Positions 45,985 to 57,784 of a stretch of DNA of 64,000 nucleotides are shown piece after piece (positions within the stretch are counted from its first letter, which is position 1; each line of letters opens with the position of its first letter). The translations under genes and the position numbers were made by a program. The notes below the pieces were generated by a model. That model searched no databases and had not been told where the DNA came from. It saw only the letters and a list, made by a program, of their open reading frames with translations. The stretch is from Marsupella aquatica (taxonomy: Eukaryota > Marchantiophyta). The stretch is taken from positions 868,001 to 932,000 of the forward strand of contig OZ316896.1 of the NCBI GenBank assembly GCA_973895155.1. Direction: 5' to 3'.

Positions 45985-46761
45985 GGGATCCACAAAAGGA
46001 GAAGTAATCAATGTTAATTCCACAAGCGAGTCCACAAAAGACACGTCCTCAAGTGGAGGAAGTCCATCTCTATACCCATCAAAATTCGACGATACTTGTC
46101 AATGATTTCTTGTAATTGAGGAGTCAATTGTCTTTCTTCCCACTGGCCATTCAAGTTGAGACCCAACCCTGTCCTGATCATAGCCTTCCTTGCATAGTTG
46201 ATCCCAGCTTTTTGTCGATCTGGTTGTTCACGTCTCTCACACTAGCTGCAGCTAACTCCAAAAAATATTTCTTCCCAGGGTTCTTTAACATCCCATAGTG
46301 CCCGTCAGGCCAGATCCTTGCCACTATGCATCTCGAAGCATCTCCAATTTTTTTGGTTCCCATCTCCTGGTCCAAGCGTCCTTAATTTTGCTAATGACAA
46401 ATGAATCACATGGCTGGACCAAGTGAGTAGCTGCTTCTGGAAATCTATGGATTTTTGTCTTCACTCTTTCCATAGCAGCCTCACATTGTGAGTAATTTTA
46501 TGCCGCGGGCAGTTGTCAATCCATTGTATCTTTGTGTGGCCAGAAAGAGCAGCCCAAGTTACTCGAGGCTCACTATAATACTCACTCAACAAATCTGATG
46601 TCATGAAGCTCTTTTTGCTAGTGCGGTAACAAACTTCAGACACTCTATCTGGCACCCCACGAATAGGGTAGGAGCAATTGTCATTTTGAAAAATAAAAAA
46701 TGGAGTTGCAATTTTTCTAGCCACCCCACCCGTAGTTTTCACCACCATAGTGATGCCGACT
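45985..46761 (-). pseudogene. pogo-like (DDE_1) transposase, C-terminal half, cut off by Element 2
   Basis: The minus strand reads MVVKTTGGVARKIATPFFIF, QNDNCSYPIRGVPD, CYRTSKK, KIQWIDNCPRHK (second catalytic Asp), then after a stop QPCDSFVISKIKDAW in another frame (third catalytic Asp), and RKAMIRTGLGLNLN. The same family and order occurs in many eukaryotic pogo elements. The N-terminal half is at 56,753-57,714. The two halves meet exactly at the 8-bp duplication TGCCGACT that flanks Element 2. Stop codons after 46,461 and frame shifts show it is also decayed on its own. Confidence 0.88.
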
Positions 46762-46779
46762 CCCTGGGCCCTTAGCTTA

Positions 46780-48780
46780 ACTAATTTAGGGACCCTCGTG
46801 CGAACAGCTCAAGGGGTTTTTTAATCCCATTTTCAACTAATTGTTATAATTGTTATAACCTAAGAAGCCCCTATTTAATAATGCTTTTGATTATAATCAA
46901 TGTAGGGGTTATTAAAAAAATATCTCAAGTCGCATTTTGCAAGGGTATGTAATATGGGCTTGCCACACATCACCACCGGATTGGTACACGTGTCTAGACA
47001 TTGCAGAGTGGACATGGTTTAATATGTGCCCAAATACGTGCCTATAATAAGCACACTTTTGGAGAATTTATTAGATGGCTGAGATTTCTTTTATGGGTAT
47101 TGAGCGCTCTAGATTGAGGGAGTGTTTGAAGTAATGCTGGGGAGTGTTTGAACATGATGTTGGGGAGCTGGCGCCTTCTTGGAAGACTGATGCTGGCACC
47201 ACTTTGAAGGGACAAAGAAGAGCATTCTTGGAAGGAAGGAAGACCGCGCTGCTTAGGAAGGTAGGGGATGGTCCTCGTATTTACTGCTCTATGTGACTGT
47301 CAATAATTTTCTTTGTCAGGCTCTATCGTCAATAGTGGATTCACAAGAGACTTCCTTTGGTAGATTGTTCTGTCTTGGATCTTTTCTTGGAGCTATCTTG
47401 GATCTTTCTTGCATTGATTATTTTTCATCCTTCTTGATCAACTGCTCTTGTGCCTGATGATTTGCGTTGGCTGCTCTCAAAATGCGAGTAGGAATTGTCA
47501 GTATTCTAAATTTTGGTGATTGATTTTCATGCCTGGATTGTAGTCTGAGGGGTCTATGTTCTATCTTGATTTTATGTACTCGTCCAAACTTCTACCAGGA
47601 TTATGATGCCGCCATTTATATAAAACGCATTAGACGAAGAGCTTGACTCAATTGTGGCAACTGTGACACCAATCAATGGAGTTCGTGGTTGTGTGCACAG
47701 ATGTTCATGCAGATTGTCGTCTCCGGTGTTCGCTCAAATATCTTTCATAAAACCTGCAAGGTCCGGGACTCGAATCAATGCAGTGAATGGTAGACAGTCA
47801 CTGGGAAAGGGCCACGCTCCGGCTTGAGGTTCTGAGTCTGATAGGGCGCCATTATGATTTCAATTGGTGGATCGATCTGGAAGCCATCCGTAGATTTCCA
47901 TTTCGATTGATGTGATAGGCTTGGCTCCATGTGTTTGCAAATATATAATGTGAAGGACATGATTTGGGTTGCTGACATGTTGGCTTGTCGTGTATCTAGA
48001 AGGGAAGTGTATGGCCATTGACTTCGGAGCTACCGGATGGGAATGACCTTCAAGATGAGCACGGATCTGGCATGACAGCTTCTCGGATGTGTTAATATTG
48101 ATCGTAAAGCCCCTTGAGATTTTCCACGGTCAAACAGGTAATGATTGTGAGGTGCAAGGCGAGCTGGAGGAGAAATTGGCACCTTTTGTGAACAAGCGTT
48201 TCCACATTGCTGAGGTAATGCCACCTGTGAACCTTTCTCAGCTCCTCCTACAATTCTTCAGCTTTCTTGGAAGCATTCTCTATTGAGCGTCGTTCTTCTT
48301 GTACTGCATTCCCTCGCAGAAACTCTTCTTTGTGCGCGCCCAGCCTTAGCCGTTTATGAGGTTTCGTTGACTCCTCGCCTTTCTCCGCCTATTTCAATCG
48401 TAGATGATCTTGTTCCAGTTCACTTTTGACTACCGTACGTAGCCCCTGCAAAGTGCACATTGTTTTTTGAGTTTCATCGCTACTGTCAAGAACCTACTGA
48501 TGCTCAAATACAACGACAGATTTTCTAATAACAGCAGCTTGGCAGACTTGGGCTGCCGGCACAAATGGAAGCAAAGCATTAATTGAGACAAGAGATTCCA
48601 GTGCCATGCCAAACCCAGAAGTTGAGTTCTTTCGAATAAAAATGACCAGGTTTCTTTGAGCCACAGGTGAAGTCTCAATTCTTTAATGAATGAAAAATTG
48701 ATTGGATCTTTCATGGGGAGTTGTTGACAGTTTCTAGAAAAGTGTTTTGCCTCGGGAGTTTTCTGGTGTTGAAGCCCAAT
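46780..48780. other. Left part of Element 2, no recognised gene
   Basis: No clear domain. On the minus strand at about 48,170-48,640, helical-looking frames in two phases (SDETQKTMCTLQGL, NAVQEERRSIENASKKAEEL) suggest a broken coiled-coil exon set that continues from the flotillin side. I cannot assign it. Confidence 0.35.
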
Positions 48781-48789
48781 CGGAATTGG

Positions 48790-49700
48790 CACGTTATTGC
48801 CTTTAAAGGCCGTAAGCATAGATTCGACATAGGCGCCTTGAGCCTCAGCCATGAGACAAATTCCTGCGCACACAAGACAATTCAAGGCATTACGAACCCA
48901 ACGTGAGCACATTACGTTGTTCATTGATACGATAGCACAACACCATTCTAGAGAAAGATTACCTCGACAAGGTCTTTAGAAGGACAGGTCTCTAAGTCAT
49001 ACATGCAAGACAAATGTCTGAAAGAGTTTAATTGTGCGAGACGATACCTTCAGCTTCCTTTTGTTTATTGTAGAGGAAGGCCTCGGCCTCCTTTTGTTGG
49101 CGATAGAGATAGGCATCGGCTTCTTTGAGGAGACCTTCAGCTCGCTTCTGACGATTATAGAGATCAGCGTCTGCGTCCTTCTATAATTTTTAGACATCAG
49201 CGTTGGTGGCCTGCACCTTCACCTCGTAGTCGACTGTTGCCTTCGCCAACGCATTTCCCCGAAGCCTCTCTATCTCTGCTACGAGCCTTCTTCCGCTCCA
49301 GTGCCTGCAGCAGCTCCGCATCTCGAATAGCTGTTGTCCGGCTGGATTCAATTTCCGCAATCTTAGATTGTTGCAACCATTGGGATTTCTTCATTACCAA
49401 GTTTGCATTTGAATCTGCCATTTCTGCCTCCCTTTTGTTTTCAAAAACTTTAGTCGTAGCATCCATCTACAGATATAGATAAATCGTTTCTAGATTAGAA
49501 AATGATACTGAATCTTGAGTCGCGTTTCAAATGATTCAAATAAAGCTTAATTGATCAGGAATCGCCGTCAGGATCTGAGCACTGCCTTACCTTCAATTCT
49601 TGTTGCCGTGCCTCTGCTGTTTGAGTCTTGGTATATATTTTCGTTTTAGCTATTTTCTTTATCAGGCTTTCTTTGGTAGGGGACCACTCACATTGACTCT
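48790..49700 (-). pseudogene. Flotillin-like gene fragment captured in Element 2
   Basis: Flotillins are membrane-microdomain scaffold proteins with a C-terminal coiled coil of repeated EA motifs. Three minus-strand exons match the plant flotillin C-terminal half. Exon a, ending at 49591, reads AKTKIYTKTQTAEARQQELK. Exon b (49466-49048) reads VFENKREAEMADSNANL and WLQQSKIAEIESSRTTAIRD. After a frameshift it reads AKATVDYEVKVQATNAD and [13 protein letters not shown]. Exon c, from 48863, reads LMAEAQGAYVESMLTAFKGN. Introns 49467-49590 and 48864-49047 keep GT-AG ends. The frameshift at about 49,290 and two stops at about 49,180-49,190 kill it. The N-terminal SPFH (band-7) domain is not found. 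Kept introns mean capture as genomic DNA, not as a retrocopy. Confidence 0.8.
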
Positions 49701-49766
49701 GCCCCCTTGAGATACTTTTGTACATGACTAATAGATCAAGGATGGTATTGCCGTGCCTAATGCAGT

Positions 49767-49920
49767 TCACAAGACTTGTTTATGCCGTGTCCTCTGGAGC
49801 TTTGTCTGGCGGCAGCATCCAAACCATTTCTTTTTCATTCAGATCACAAGACTTGTTTATGCCGTGTCCTCTGGAGCTTTGTCTGGCGGCAGCATCCAAA
49901 CCATTTCTTTTTCATTCAGA
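49767..49920. repeat. Exact 77-bp tandem duplication
   Basis: The unit TCACAAGACTTGTTTATGCC to TTTTTCATTCAGA is present twice without a mismatch by eye (49767-49843 and 49844-49920). Overlapping frames in it are artefacts of the duplication. Confidence 0.95.
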
Positions 49921-50029
49921 CTAGCGAACGATCATTGATGTTCCACACGGATCGGCTTTTTTGCAGCAAATACATATGGAAAAGAGCAAAATTAAGCACC
50001 AGTCCTAAATTGCCTTCCCAACGTTGCAT

Positions 50030-50114
50030 GCTTTCTTGCTCATTGCGTCTAAATGAAGTATCAACTACGATTAAAGTCCTATGTGTTACTGCTTTCTTGC
50101 TCATTGCGTCTAAA
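50030..50114. repeat. 24-bp direct repeat, 61 bp apart
   Basis: GCTTTCTTGCTCATTGCGTC plus TAAA occurs at 50030-50053 and 50091-50114. Confidence 0.9.
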
Positions 50115-50119
50115 CTTGA

Positions 50120-51418
50120 GAGTTACTTGAGACTGATGCCCTTTAGAAGTATTGAAATGTTTGGAGGATGATCGGCTGCTTTCGGTAGCAGAAATAACTA
50201 TGTCTAACCTATTTCCCGAAACTGGAACCAATTATGTGCAGGTAATTATACTTTACGACGGCCAGTGCATGGAACGCAAGAAAATATGGTCAGGCAACTA
50301 TAAAGCCATAGGACTCTAGAGCTCATCCGATCCTCAACGGTGCTATTGTGGTTAACCAGTTACGGTGAGCTTCAGAGACTCCAACATAACAACACCTTCG
50401 CCAACGAACATTAGGCCCGCAGGAGTCGGTATGTGGCTTGCTGTCCTGGATGATTTTGTGCCTGTCTGTGTGAAATCAGTCCCGAGCACTACTCTCGACA
50501 TGATTTTTTAGTTTTTGTTCTCTGATGTTGTGCATGTGGTCAGCAGTTGCTATGCAGTAAAATTTGGTTGGGTGTTCAACAAAGTACTTGGAGCAGGGCC
50601 AGAGAGGTTAGTGGTCACCCATTAATCTCCAGTTTTGTGTTACCTCATTTTTCTTCCTTGCATTTTGGACTTGAGTATTGGCTTTAACGACAGGGTGTAT
50701 TGGCATTTGCAAATTATGGTAAGAGTACATAGATATGTTCTTTATGTTTTCCTTTCAGTTTTGTCTTTCCGCTATTGCAAGTGTGGGTTTGCAGGGTTCT
50801 TGAATTCAAGTGAGACCCCAGGGAAGTAATGCCCCTGGTGGAGACTACTGGATTTTATCACCAGTTGTCTAGCGCTCCTTGAAGGAGAGGCAGGTTGCCT
50901 GGGAGGGGGGGGGGCCTTGGATTTGATCACCAATGGCAATGAGAGTTAGAGCCGGTCATAGAATTTGGGTGGTCCAAGGTGTATGGTCCAAGTTAGAACT
51001 TTTTGAGTGAGTCAATGAATGAATTGTATAGGGCACACCATGTTGGAGGAGAGGGATTGGAGTGGAGGGCCTGGCCCCGACTGCACATGTCTAGCACAAT
51101 TGGACATGTGCAGATCCCATACCTTCTTGTGCTGACATTGAAGCAGGAGTCCTTGCCAGCAAAGGGTACGTCCCTTCCCACCCGACTATAGTCGGAGAAA
51201 GCTGCATGGATCTGTCCAGCCAATCACCAAGAGAAATGGCCGGGATGGGGCAAGGCTCTCTTGGGATTGGTCCTGTGAATATGGTCTTCAAATCATTGGG
51301 GTCTCTTTAGGTCTGTGTCTATAGAAAACATTCTCTTTCAATGGGAAGCCTATCCCATGAAATAATTTCAGGATGATGTTGATTGTTTTTTTTGTGAAAG
51401 TTTTGCAGGCTTGACTCA
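50120..51418. other. Element 2 segment upstream of the transposase
   Basis: No gene recognised. TTCAAGTGAGACCCCAGGG at about 50,806 resembles a MITE end of the CTCGGGGG family but has no partner. The last few hundred bases should hold the transposase promoter. Confidence 0.35.
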
Positions 51419-54400
51419 ATGCCCTCAGCAACTGTTTTTCGATTGGACAGTGTGTCTATGGATCCTAAACCTGTAGGATCCATTAGTTACAAGATTGATG
51501 ACACATTTGCCGATGCCAGATTGAAGCTAGAGACTCTGTGTCTCTTTAAGTTTGAGTTTCAATTTTACGATGTGAATCTCAATAGTCGAATGGAGGTGGA
51601 ATGGGAAAAAGCCCATATCATAGATGAATGTGGGAAGAAAATCATTGTCATTCCCAAATATGATTTTGAGGATGGAGGTGGAGATCAACCTCTCTTAGGC
51701 AGTAAAGCTTCCAATGGTCTCTCACCCACTTTCAGCTTGTCGGTGGATGACCTTGTCATGGCAGGTCCACCACTAGACCAGCCAATAATAGATAGTCCAC
51801 CTATTGTGGACATTGAAACCCCAGAGGTAGAGACTGATCCTCAAGCAAGTTTCAAATCTTTATGTATAACAAAAGATCTTGCCAAGGTTTGGCAAACACA
51901 AGTGGAGAAATTGAGGGATCACATGAAACTCATTCAATGTGAGGATCATCAATGGAAGGTGAACACATGGGACATTGAGAATGTGGCATGTGGGAAGATA
52001 AAATGCTGTGAATGTGATGTTCGTGTGGAAGGTGCCTCAAAGTCAGGTAGCATGGATAGAGCCAGCATTACTAATGCTTTCACTAACTTCAAGAACAAGC
52101 ATTTGATCACACCCAAGCATAGCAGGAATGTTGCCAAAAATAGAGGTCAAAGATTGGACTCTGTAGAGATAAATTGTCGAGCTGCAACATCTGCCTTGAG
52201 TGATAAAGCCACTCTTGAACAACATGTTCAAATAGTGGAATCTGTGAACGATTCACAGTCTGCTGGACAAAAAACTTTTAAAATTGTTGGTGATATCAAT
52301 AGAGAGCCAATGGAGTTGCACAAGTTCAAATTGTTCTGCATTTTCTGCTGTGAACATATGGTAATGATACCCAAACAACGGAATCTGGAGGCCAATCTCC
52401 AGGCTCACTGTGTGGGAGTCAATCATTTAAATGCAGTTTCTAAAAGCCAAAGAGTGAGTAGCAATATTCCTATTCTCTCAGGCTGTGCAGGACGACCACG
52501 TCAAGCTGATAAGAGGGATAAACGTCAAAAAACCATTCAGGGCTTTCTAACTGTCAAGGAGAGTCAACGGGGCTCTAGCAGTGCCTCTGGCCTATCATCG
52601 TCCGGTAAAGGCAAAGGTAATACTGATGACCTATCCTTGTTGTGTTGGGGACTATGGCAAAGTGAGTGGGTATATGGCAACCAATCCAGGCCTATCAAGA
52701 ATATCCTTAAAGATCAACATAAAGAAGAATGTCTATGGTATTCAGAGCCCCTAGTGAAGGCTAAAGTGTGGTGTGAGGAGATTGAAGAAATTTGTGTCAT
52801 TGAAGGCCTGTTCAGACATAAATCCTGTACCAAAATATCCAGGCTTGGTGGTGGATTTATAAGGTTGACTTGTGATCATTGTTTCACCATACCTAGTCTA
52901 ACAGACTTTAGATTACCGGTGTTCAGAGAAGTAACTGCAGTTGAGAAAAGAGGTCAGAGAGGGACAGGTCAAGGTAGGCGAATAGATTACCTTACAACTG
53001 AAGAGGTCCAAGAGCAAGCAAAGAATTATCGTAGAATTATCAGGAAGGAGAGAAAACTAGCAAGGAGGTTTCAGCATCGTTTGCTGATGCTCACAGCTAA
53101 AGAATCATCTATGAAAGAGATATGCAAGGAGGCAATTAACAGGAAGGACATAATGAAATTCTGTAATTCTGTTGTTCAAGCACACAAAAAAGGGGCTTTT
53201 GGAGGTAGGCAAGCATTATGGGATATGCTTCAAGATGTTGCTTCTAACTTGAATCGAAGCAAGGTGGGTCATCGATGGAGGAAAGGAACAAAGCTCCTGT
53301 GCCAGGCACTGTTTCTACATGGTGGCAGACGGGTAGTAGATTGTCTCCAGACAAATGGTTTGGGTCCTAGTTTGAACACTCTACAAAGAGACAAGCGTGG
53401 CATGTTTGTCTTCCGTGCTGGCATGCATGCTTCACAATTCAAGTTCATTGCTCAAGTTTACTCAAAACTGAAGAGTCGACTTGGAATATCTGGACCTATT
53501 CCCTGCTATTTGGCAGAGGATGAAACCTGTGTGAAAAAGACAGTCAGGTGGCAGCCTAAGGATGATACACTGATTGGGTTTTGTGGAAAAAAAGACAATC
53601 ATACTTGTGGTGTTGGCCTGGCAATAAAAGTGGGTGAGGGTGAAATTGGCTTCAATAACATTACAGAGGCCTTTGACACTAATGTTGTAGGGCACCAAGC
53701 TAGGTGCATTATGGTAAATCCCTTGTGTGACAAGTTTCCTCGCCTCTGTGCCATGGGCACTGGTACATGTGGTCAATTTACTGCTGATTATGTCAAGGAG
53801 CAATGGATTGAATTGCAGTCACTGTGGGCCACTCATTGTTTGGAGGCTGTTGGACCTCTGTTGGGCCATGCTAGTGATGGGGACTCAAGAAGAAGAAAAT
53901 TAATGATAGAAGACTACACAGGGAGAGGAATTCCAGGCCCTAGACAAAATTTTAGGTGGGAAGGATGGTTACTAATCCACTCCATGATCACTGTTGGAGC
54001 AACTTCTCATGCTTATGGGCTCCATGATCAAGATTTCATTCACAATGGAAAGAAACTTGTAAATCCATTGGATTCAATCAAGAGGGTGATGAAGTTAGGG
54101 GCAGAAGTGGCTGCTTTTAGTTACATAAATCATGTGTATGAATTGTATGATGTCAAAGATCATGCAATGAATCATGAGGATGTTCTAAGATCAGACAGGC
54201 AAAATTGGACTAGTGCCCAACGACTTTGTAGTCGAAAACTCATTAATACACTCTTCATGTTACGAAATCGACCAGATGTCAGACAAGAGATGACTCTTGG
54301 CTCAGAACTTTATTTGGGAATATGTGCTGATTATATTGACATTTTCCTGAATACAAGCTTGAGCTTGAGGCAGAGGATTGTTTTGTGTGGCAAAGTGGGG

Positions 54401-55916
54401 TTCTTTTTCAGACTCTGGCGAATGTGGTGTTTCCATGGGAATCACTCTGTAGGTGGTAATACACAACCAATTAGTTTTAAGCAAAATTGCATCCCTATGC
54501 AAACATTTCTTGACATTCAAATGTCTGTGCATTTTGTATCACTTTTGATTATTCAATTCAGAGACCACTTTCCTGAGTTGCTTATGCCTCTGCATCTGAC
54601 TGGATCAGATAGTTGTGAATAATTTTTTTCAAAAGTTGGAGGCATGAATGGTCATGAACGAAGTTATGACCTAACTGAGTTGGTTGATTGTGCAACCTCT
54701 TTGAACCGGTTGGCAGCAATGGACCTGAGTGAAGGAATAGTGGGAGCTGGTCATAGTCACAAAAAGCACAGAAATATTTGGATGAAACTCCACCCAGTAC
54801 CACATGGGTCTCCAAGAAAATTTAGTCAAACCGACTATACAGGGATTGAAACTGATACAGATATTGTGAGGGCTTTGCAAGAAGGTTTTTTGTTAGCCAA
54901 AGATGTTGCTACTCAGGCCCAGATGAACCCTTCCACATCTGCCAGAAACACTGTATGGTGGGATTCACCATGAGAAATTGAGGCAAAAGGTGCACACCAT
55001 GGAGGATGGTGTGATATCAATGTGGAATCCTTGGAGGTGGATGAGGATGCAACATTGGTGGATAGATCCAACCCCAGACAGAAAGAAAATATACAACTTA
55101 TTCCAGAAGGTCCATTTACAGTAGCTGGATCCTCCACTATAGCAGCTGAAGAGGCAAACTCAGCCCTCCATGATGGGATGCTTGAAGATGGGGTGCCTTA
55201 TGTACACATAGCTCGAGATAGTTGTTTTGCTGTAATGTCTGATATACACACAGATTTGGTGTATGGTGAGTCTGGTATCACAGTAGTTCCCACTGTGAGT
55301 TTTGAGGGTCGGACAATGTACAAAAGTACTTTAGTTAGTCAAATGGTAGGGAACCCTCACCTTAGCAAGGACCGTTTGATACGGGTGAAGCAAAGTCTTT
55401 ACTTCAACAATTTGGTGGATAAACCAAAAGTGCGAGTGGGTGTTCCAACTATGATGATGAGTGTCGGCAGCGACTGTGGAGTATTTTTTATGGATGAGAC
55501 AGCACAGGGAAGAGTGACGAGAAGCACTGAGACCACATAGAATGGGAGACAGAAGCGAAGGAGGCCTAGTGGTTTGCCAGTTCTAGTTGTGTCGGTAACC
55601 AACAATCCAAAATATGTTTGGTGGATAGGAAGAGCTCAAACTATTCAACGGAAATATGGAAACACAAGTGGAAGATCACGAGAACCAGTGGACTTGCTTG
55701 ATAGGCCTGGTCCAGAAGTTGCATGCAAAGTGTTCTTTAATTGGTAATAATAAGGAGAAATTTAGGTACTCTATGTGTGATCCTCAATGGATTGATTTAG
55801 ACTGTGTGATATCAACAGTCACCCTTGAAGTCAATCCTTTGCATCCAAAAGTATTCAAATTGCATCCAGATGATGGAATTGCATTGGAAAACTTTGTAAA
55901 GAGCAAAATTGATTGA
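51419..55916 (+). pseudogene. Large P-like transposase, copy 2: first 1067 codons open, then nonsense codons
   Basis: Residues 1-90 are a beta-rich start domain (TFADARLKLE, CLFKFEFQFYD, CGKKIIVIPKY) of a ubiquitin-like kind by feel. Zinc finger 1 lies at about 198-240 (CCECD, FKNKHLITPKH) and zinc finger 2 at about 303-340 (FCIFC, LQAHCVGVNH). GRPRQADKRDKR at about 360 is AT-hook-like. A basic helical region follows. The candidate RNase H catalytic blocks are LAEDETCVKK with DTLIGFCG (about 698-720), GHASDGDSRRR (about 815-825) and SDSCE-FFSKVGG (1063 on). A TAA falls inside that last block at 54620-54622, truncating the enzyme. Further stops follow after WWDSP (54,971) and TETT (55,538). 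The remaining frames to 55,916 match copy 1. This strong block order resembles P-element/THAP9 transposases, an inference to test. Its TIRs are 46762 and 56752. Confidence 0.88.
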
Positions 55917-56752
55917 ATGTGATATTTGGTAAGTAAATTGTCAAATTGATTTGTTATTTTACTGTAGAAAATTTGTGTCTAGGTTTAGAATCTGGTTTTG
56001 AATGTTATTTAATGTTCAGTTTCTAAGCAAACGTGAGTCATTCCATGAAATGTTAATGAATATGTGGTTTCCTATTGTTCAGGGACAAAGTTGTTTTGAC
56101 CAGTTGCAGCATTATGGTATTTTCTAGAAGATGATATTTTCTAGAGGATCAACTAAGAAGTGTATGGCCATACTTGGCCCCCTAAGGAAGAGGAGGTCAA
56201 GTCGACAAAGGTGTTTTAAAAGCATGTTGCTTCCGATGAAGGATATCAAACATGATATTTGAGAGAGTGCTTTAAACCAGAGTTATTTACGTGCTTTGGT
56301 GAAAATTATCATTTTAGTGAAAAGTGATTAGATAGAAGTTTGGGGGAGGTTTAGATTTACAGGAACTATAGGACTAACTACATTGTGTTCCAACTATAAG
56401 CTTTACTTGCATGATCTTTGACTCTTATGTGCCTCCTTATTTTCTTGAGGAAATGCATGTGTACGAGGAAATGTGTACATAAAATATATGTTATTCTCAG
56501 AATGATATATGTATATTTCAATTTTTCCAATTCAGAATCTCGACATGTTTTTTTAATAATACGTGAAGGGCATATTTAATGATCTTTTGGTGATGATTAT
56601 AATAGCCCAAAGGGTTTTATTAATGGTCCAAAAATAATTTATTAATATTAACAAGAGTTTTTTAAAAGGACAAAAAATAGTACTGAAGGGTTTTGGAGAG
56701 GGGGTCGTTCACAGGTGGGTTTCATTAATATACACACAGTGAGGGCCCAGGG
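55917..56752. other. Right subterminal region of Element 2
   Basis: AT-rich, no frame. Holds direct words such as TTTTTTAATAATACGTGAAG and ends in the right TIR. Non-coding subterminal DNA of this kind is usual for DNA transposons. Confidence 0.5.
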
Positions 56753-57714
56753 TGCCGACTCCACCACTCACAATGTCAACATACTTGACTTCCTGGTCCC
56801 CTTTGAATCCAAGCGTTCGGCCATTATCCATATTGATAATGAAGTGGGTCTCGTCCATGTTTTTAACAAGATTTTCATCAAGTGCCCCACTACGAAACCC
56901 ACATGCTAACTGTCCCATGTGATAGGAGACACTTCTCTCAATAAACTCAGTTTTTGTTGGTGAAACTATTAACTTGCCAATCTGACTTCTATGAACAATT
57001 CCCTGAGTTTCTTGAAATTGTTGTACCCAACGTGGAGTGATCCTCTCAATAAGAGGTCTGTCATCATCTTCCAAGATGACATTGGATCCAAAGTAAGAAT
57101 GAGGATTGCTTTGCAATGCATTTTTTGCCACTAGCAAGAGGACTTTGGGAGAAAATTTTAATCCTACACTTTTTAACCTCTCAAACTCAAAGTGCACAAT
57201 TGGGTACAACCAGATACTCCAAGCTGCCCCCTTCCTTCCCCCTCCCTGGACGAGCTTTTAACTCCACCCGCTTTCTTGCTCCCAAATAAGTGTGACTAAT
57301 GCTCATGTTATCACTCTTCAGGGCTTCAAAAATCTCGGTCCTCTCTTTCCACCATCTGGAATATTTGACTATATTTGCTGTGTAACTTTTTGCCCTGAAA
57401 ATTTTAGGAAAGTATCTCACAGCCTCAAGGACAATGTTCTTGTCATCACCTCTGGAAGCGATTGTTTCTTGCATCCACTTCACCATCTTCACCCTTTGGG
57501 CCTTTGTGGAGCCACATTGGAGCCTACGTCTAGCAACTGTCATATTGGGATCACGATTTTCATCTACTCGGGCATCATCTATGGGCTCTGTAAGATTGGA
57601 AGATGATATGACATACGGGCGGACATTTGAAAATGCTTGCAACAATGGACTACCAAAATTCATGTTTGCACGGAAGATTGTACAAAAGTGGGCTATTCTA
57701 ACAAAGACAGACAA
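56753..57714 (-). pseudogene. pogo-like (DDE_1) transposase, N-terminal half, cut off by Element 2
   Basis: The minus strand from ATG 57714 reads KAQRVKMVKWMQETIASRG, then SRWWKERTEIFEAL (helix-turn-helix DNA-binding part). After a frame change near 57,200 it reads YPIVHFEFERLKSVG, then TPRWVQQFQ, then NMDETHFIINMDNGRTLG (first catalytic Asp) and KYVDIVSGGVG. It stops at the Element 2 insertion and continues, in frame and on the same strand, at 46,753. Combined with that half it shows all three catalytic acidic positions. One frameshift (about 57,205) predates or follows the insertion, so it was perhaps already dead. Confidence 0.88.
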
Positions 57715-57784
57715 ATATTCTTCGATTGAGCTTGATGGGACTCTTCAAAATAAACTCAAAGATACCAATCAAATTGCCAAATAA

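Larger units (their letters stand above)
46762..56752 (+). mobile_element. Element 2: 10-kb gene-carrying DNA transposon inserted in a pogo gene
   Basis: TGCCGACT lies at 46754-46761 and 56753-56760. The ends are inverse repeats: CCCTGGGCCCTTAGCT on the left, and the inverse of the right end is CCCTGGGCCCTCACTG. The pattern resembles Element 1 (C-C/T-C, G-run, CCTCACT). The element is 9,991 bp and carries the P-like transposase copy 2 on the plus strand (51419-55916) and a flotillin pseudogene on the minus strand (about 48,790-49,700). Deleting the element and one duplication restores the reading frame of the pogo transposase across the site, which is strong proof of insertion. Confidence 0.92.

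Noticed and set aside
49718-50171. Overlapping frames with repeated LCRVLWSFVWRQHPNHFF-type words
   Set aside because: Produced by the exact 77-bp tandem duplication, not by protein repeats.
50798-50830. CAAGTGAGACCCCAGGG as a further MITE end
   Set aside because: No opposite terminus or target duplication could be found.
51419-54622. The 1067-codon frame as a host gene
   Set aside because: It lies between TIRs with an 8-bp target duplication, has decayed paralogues nearby, and is truncated in its own catalytic block.
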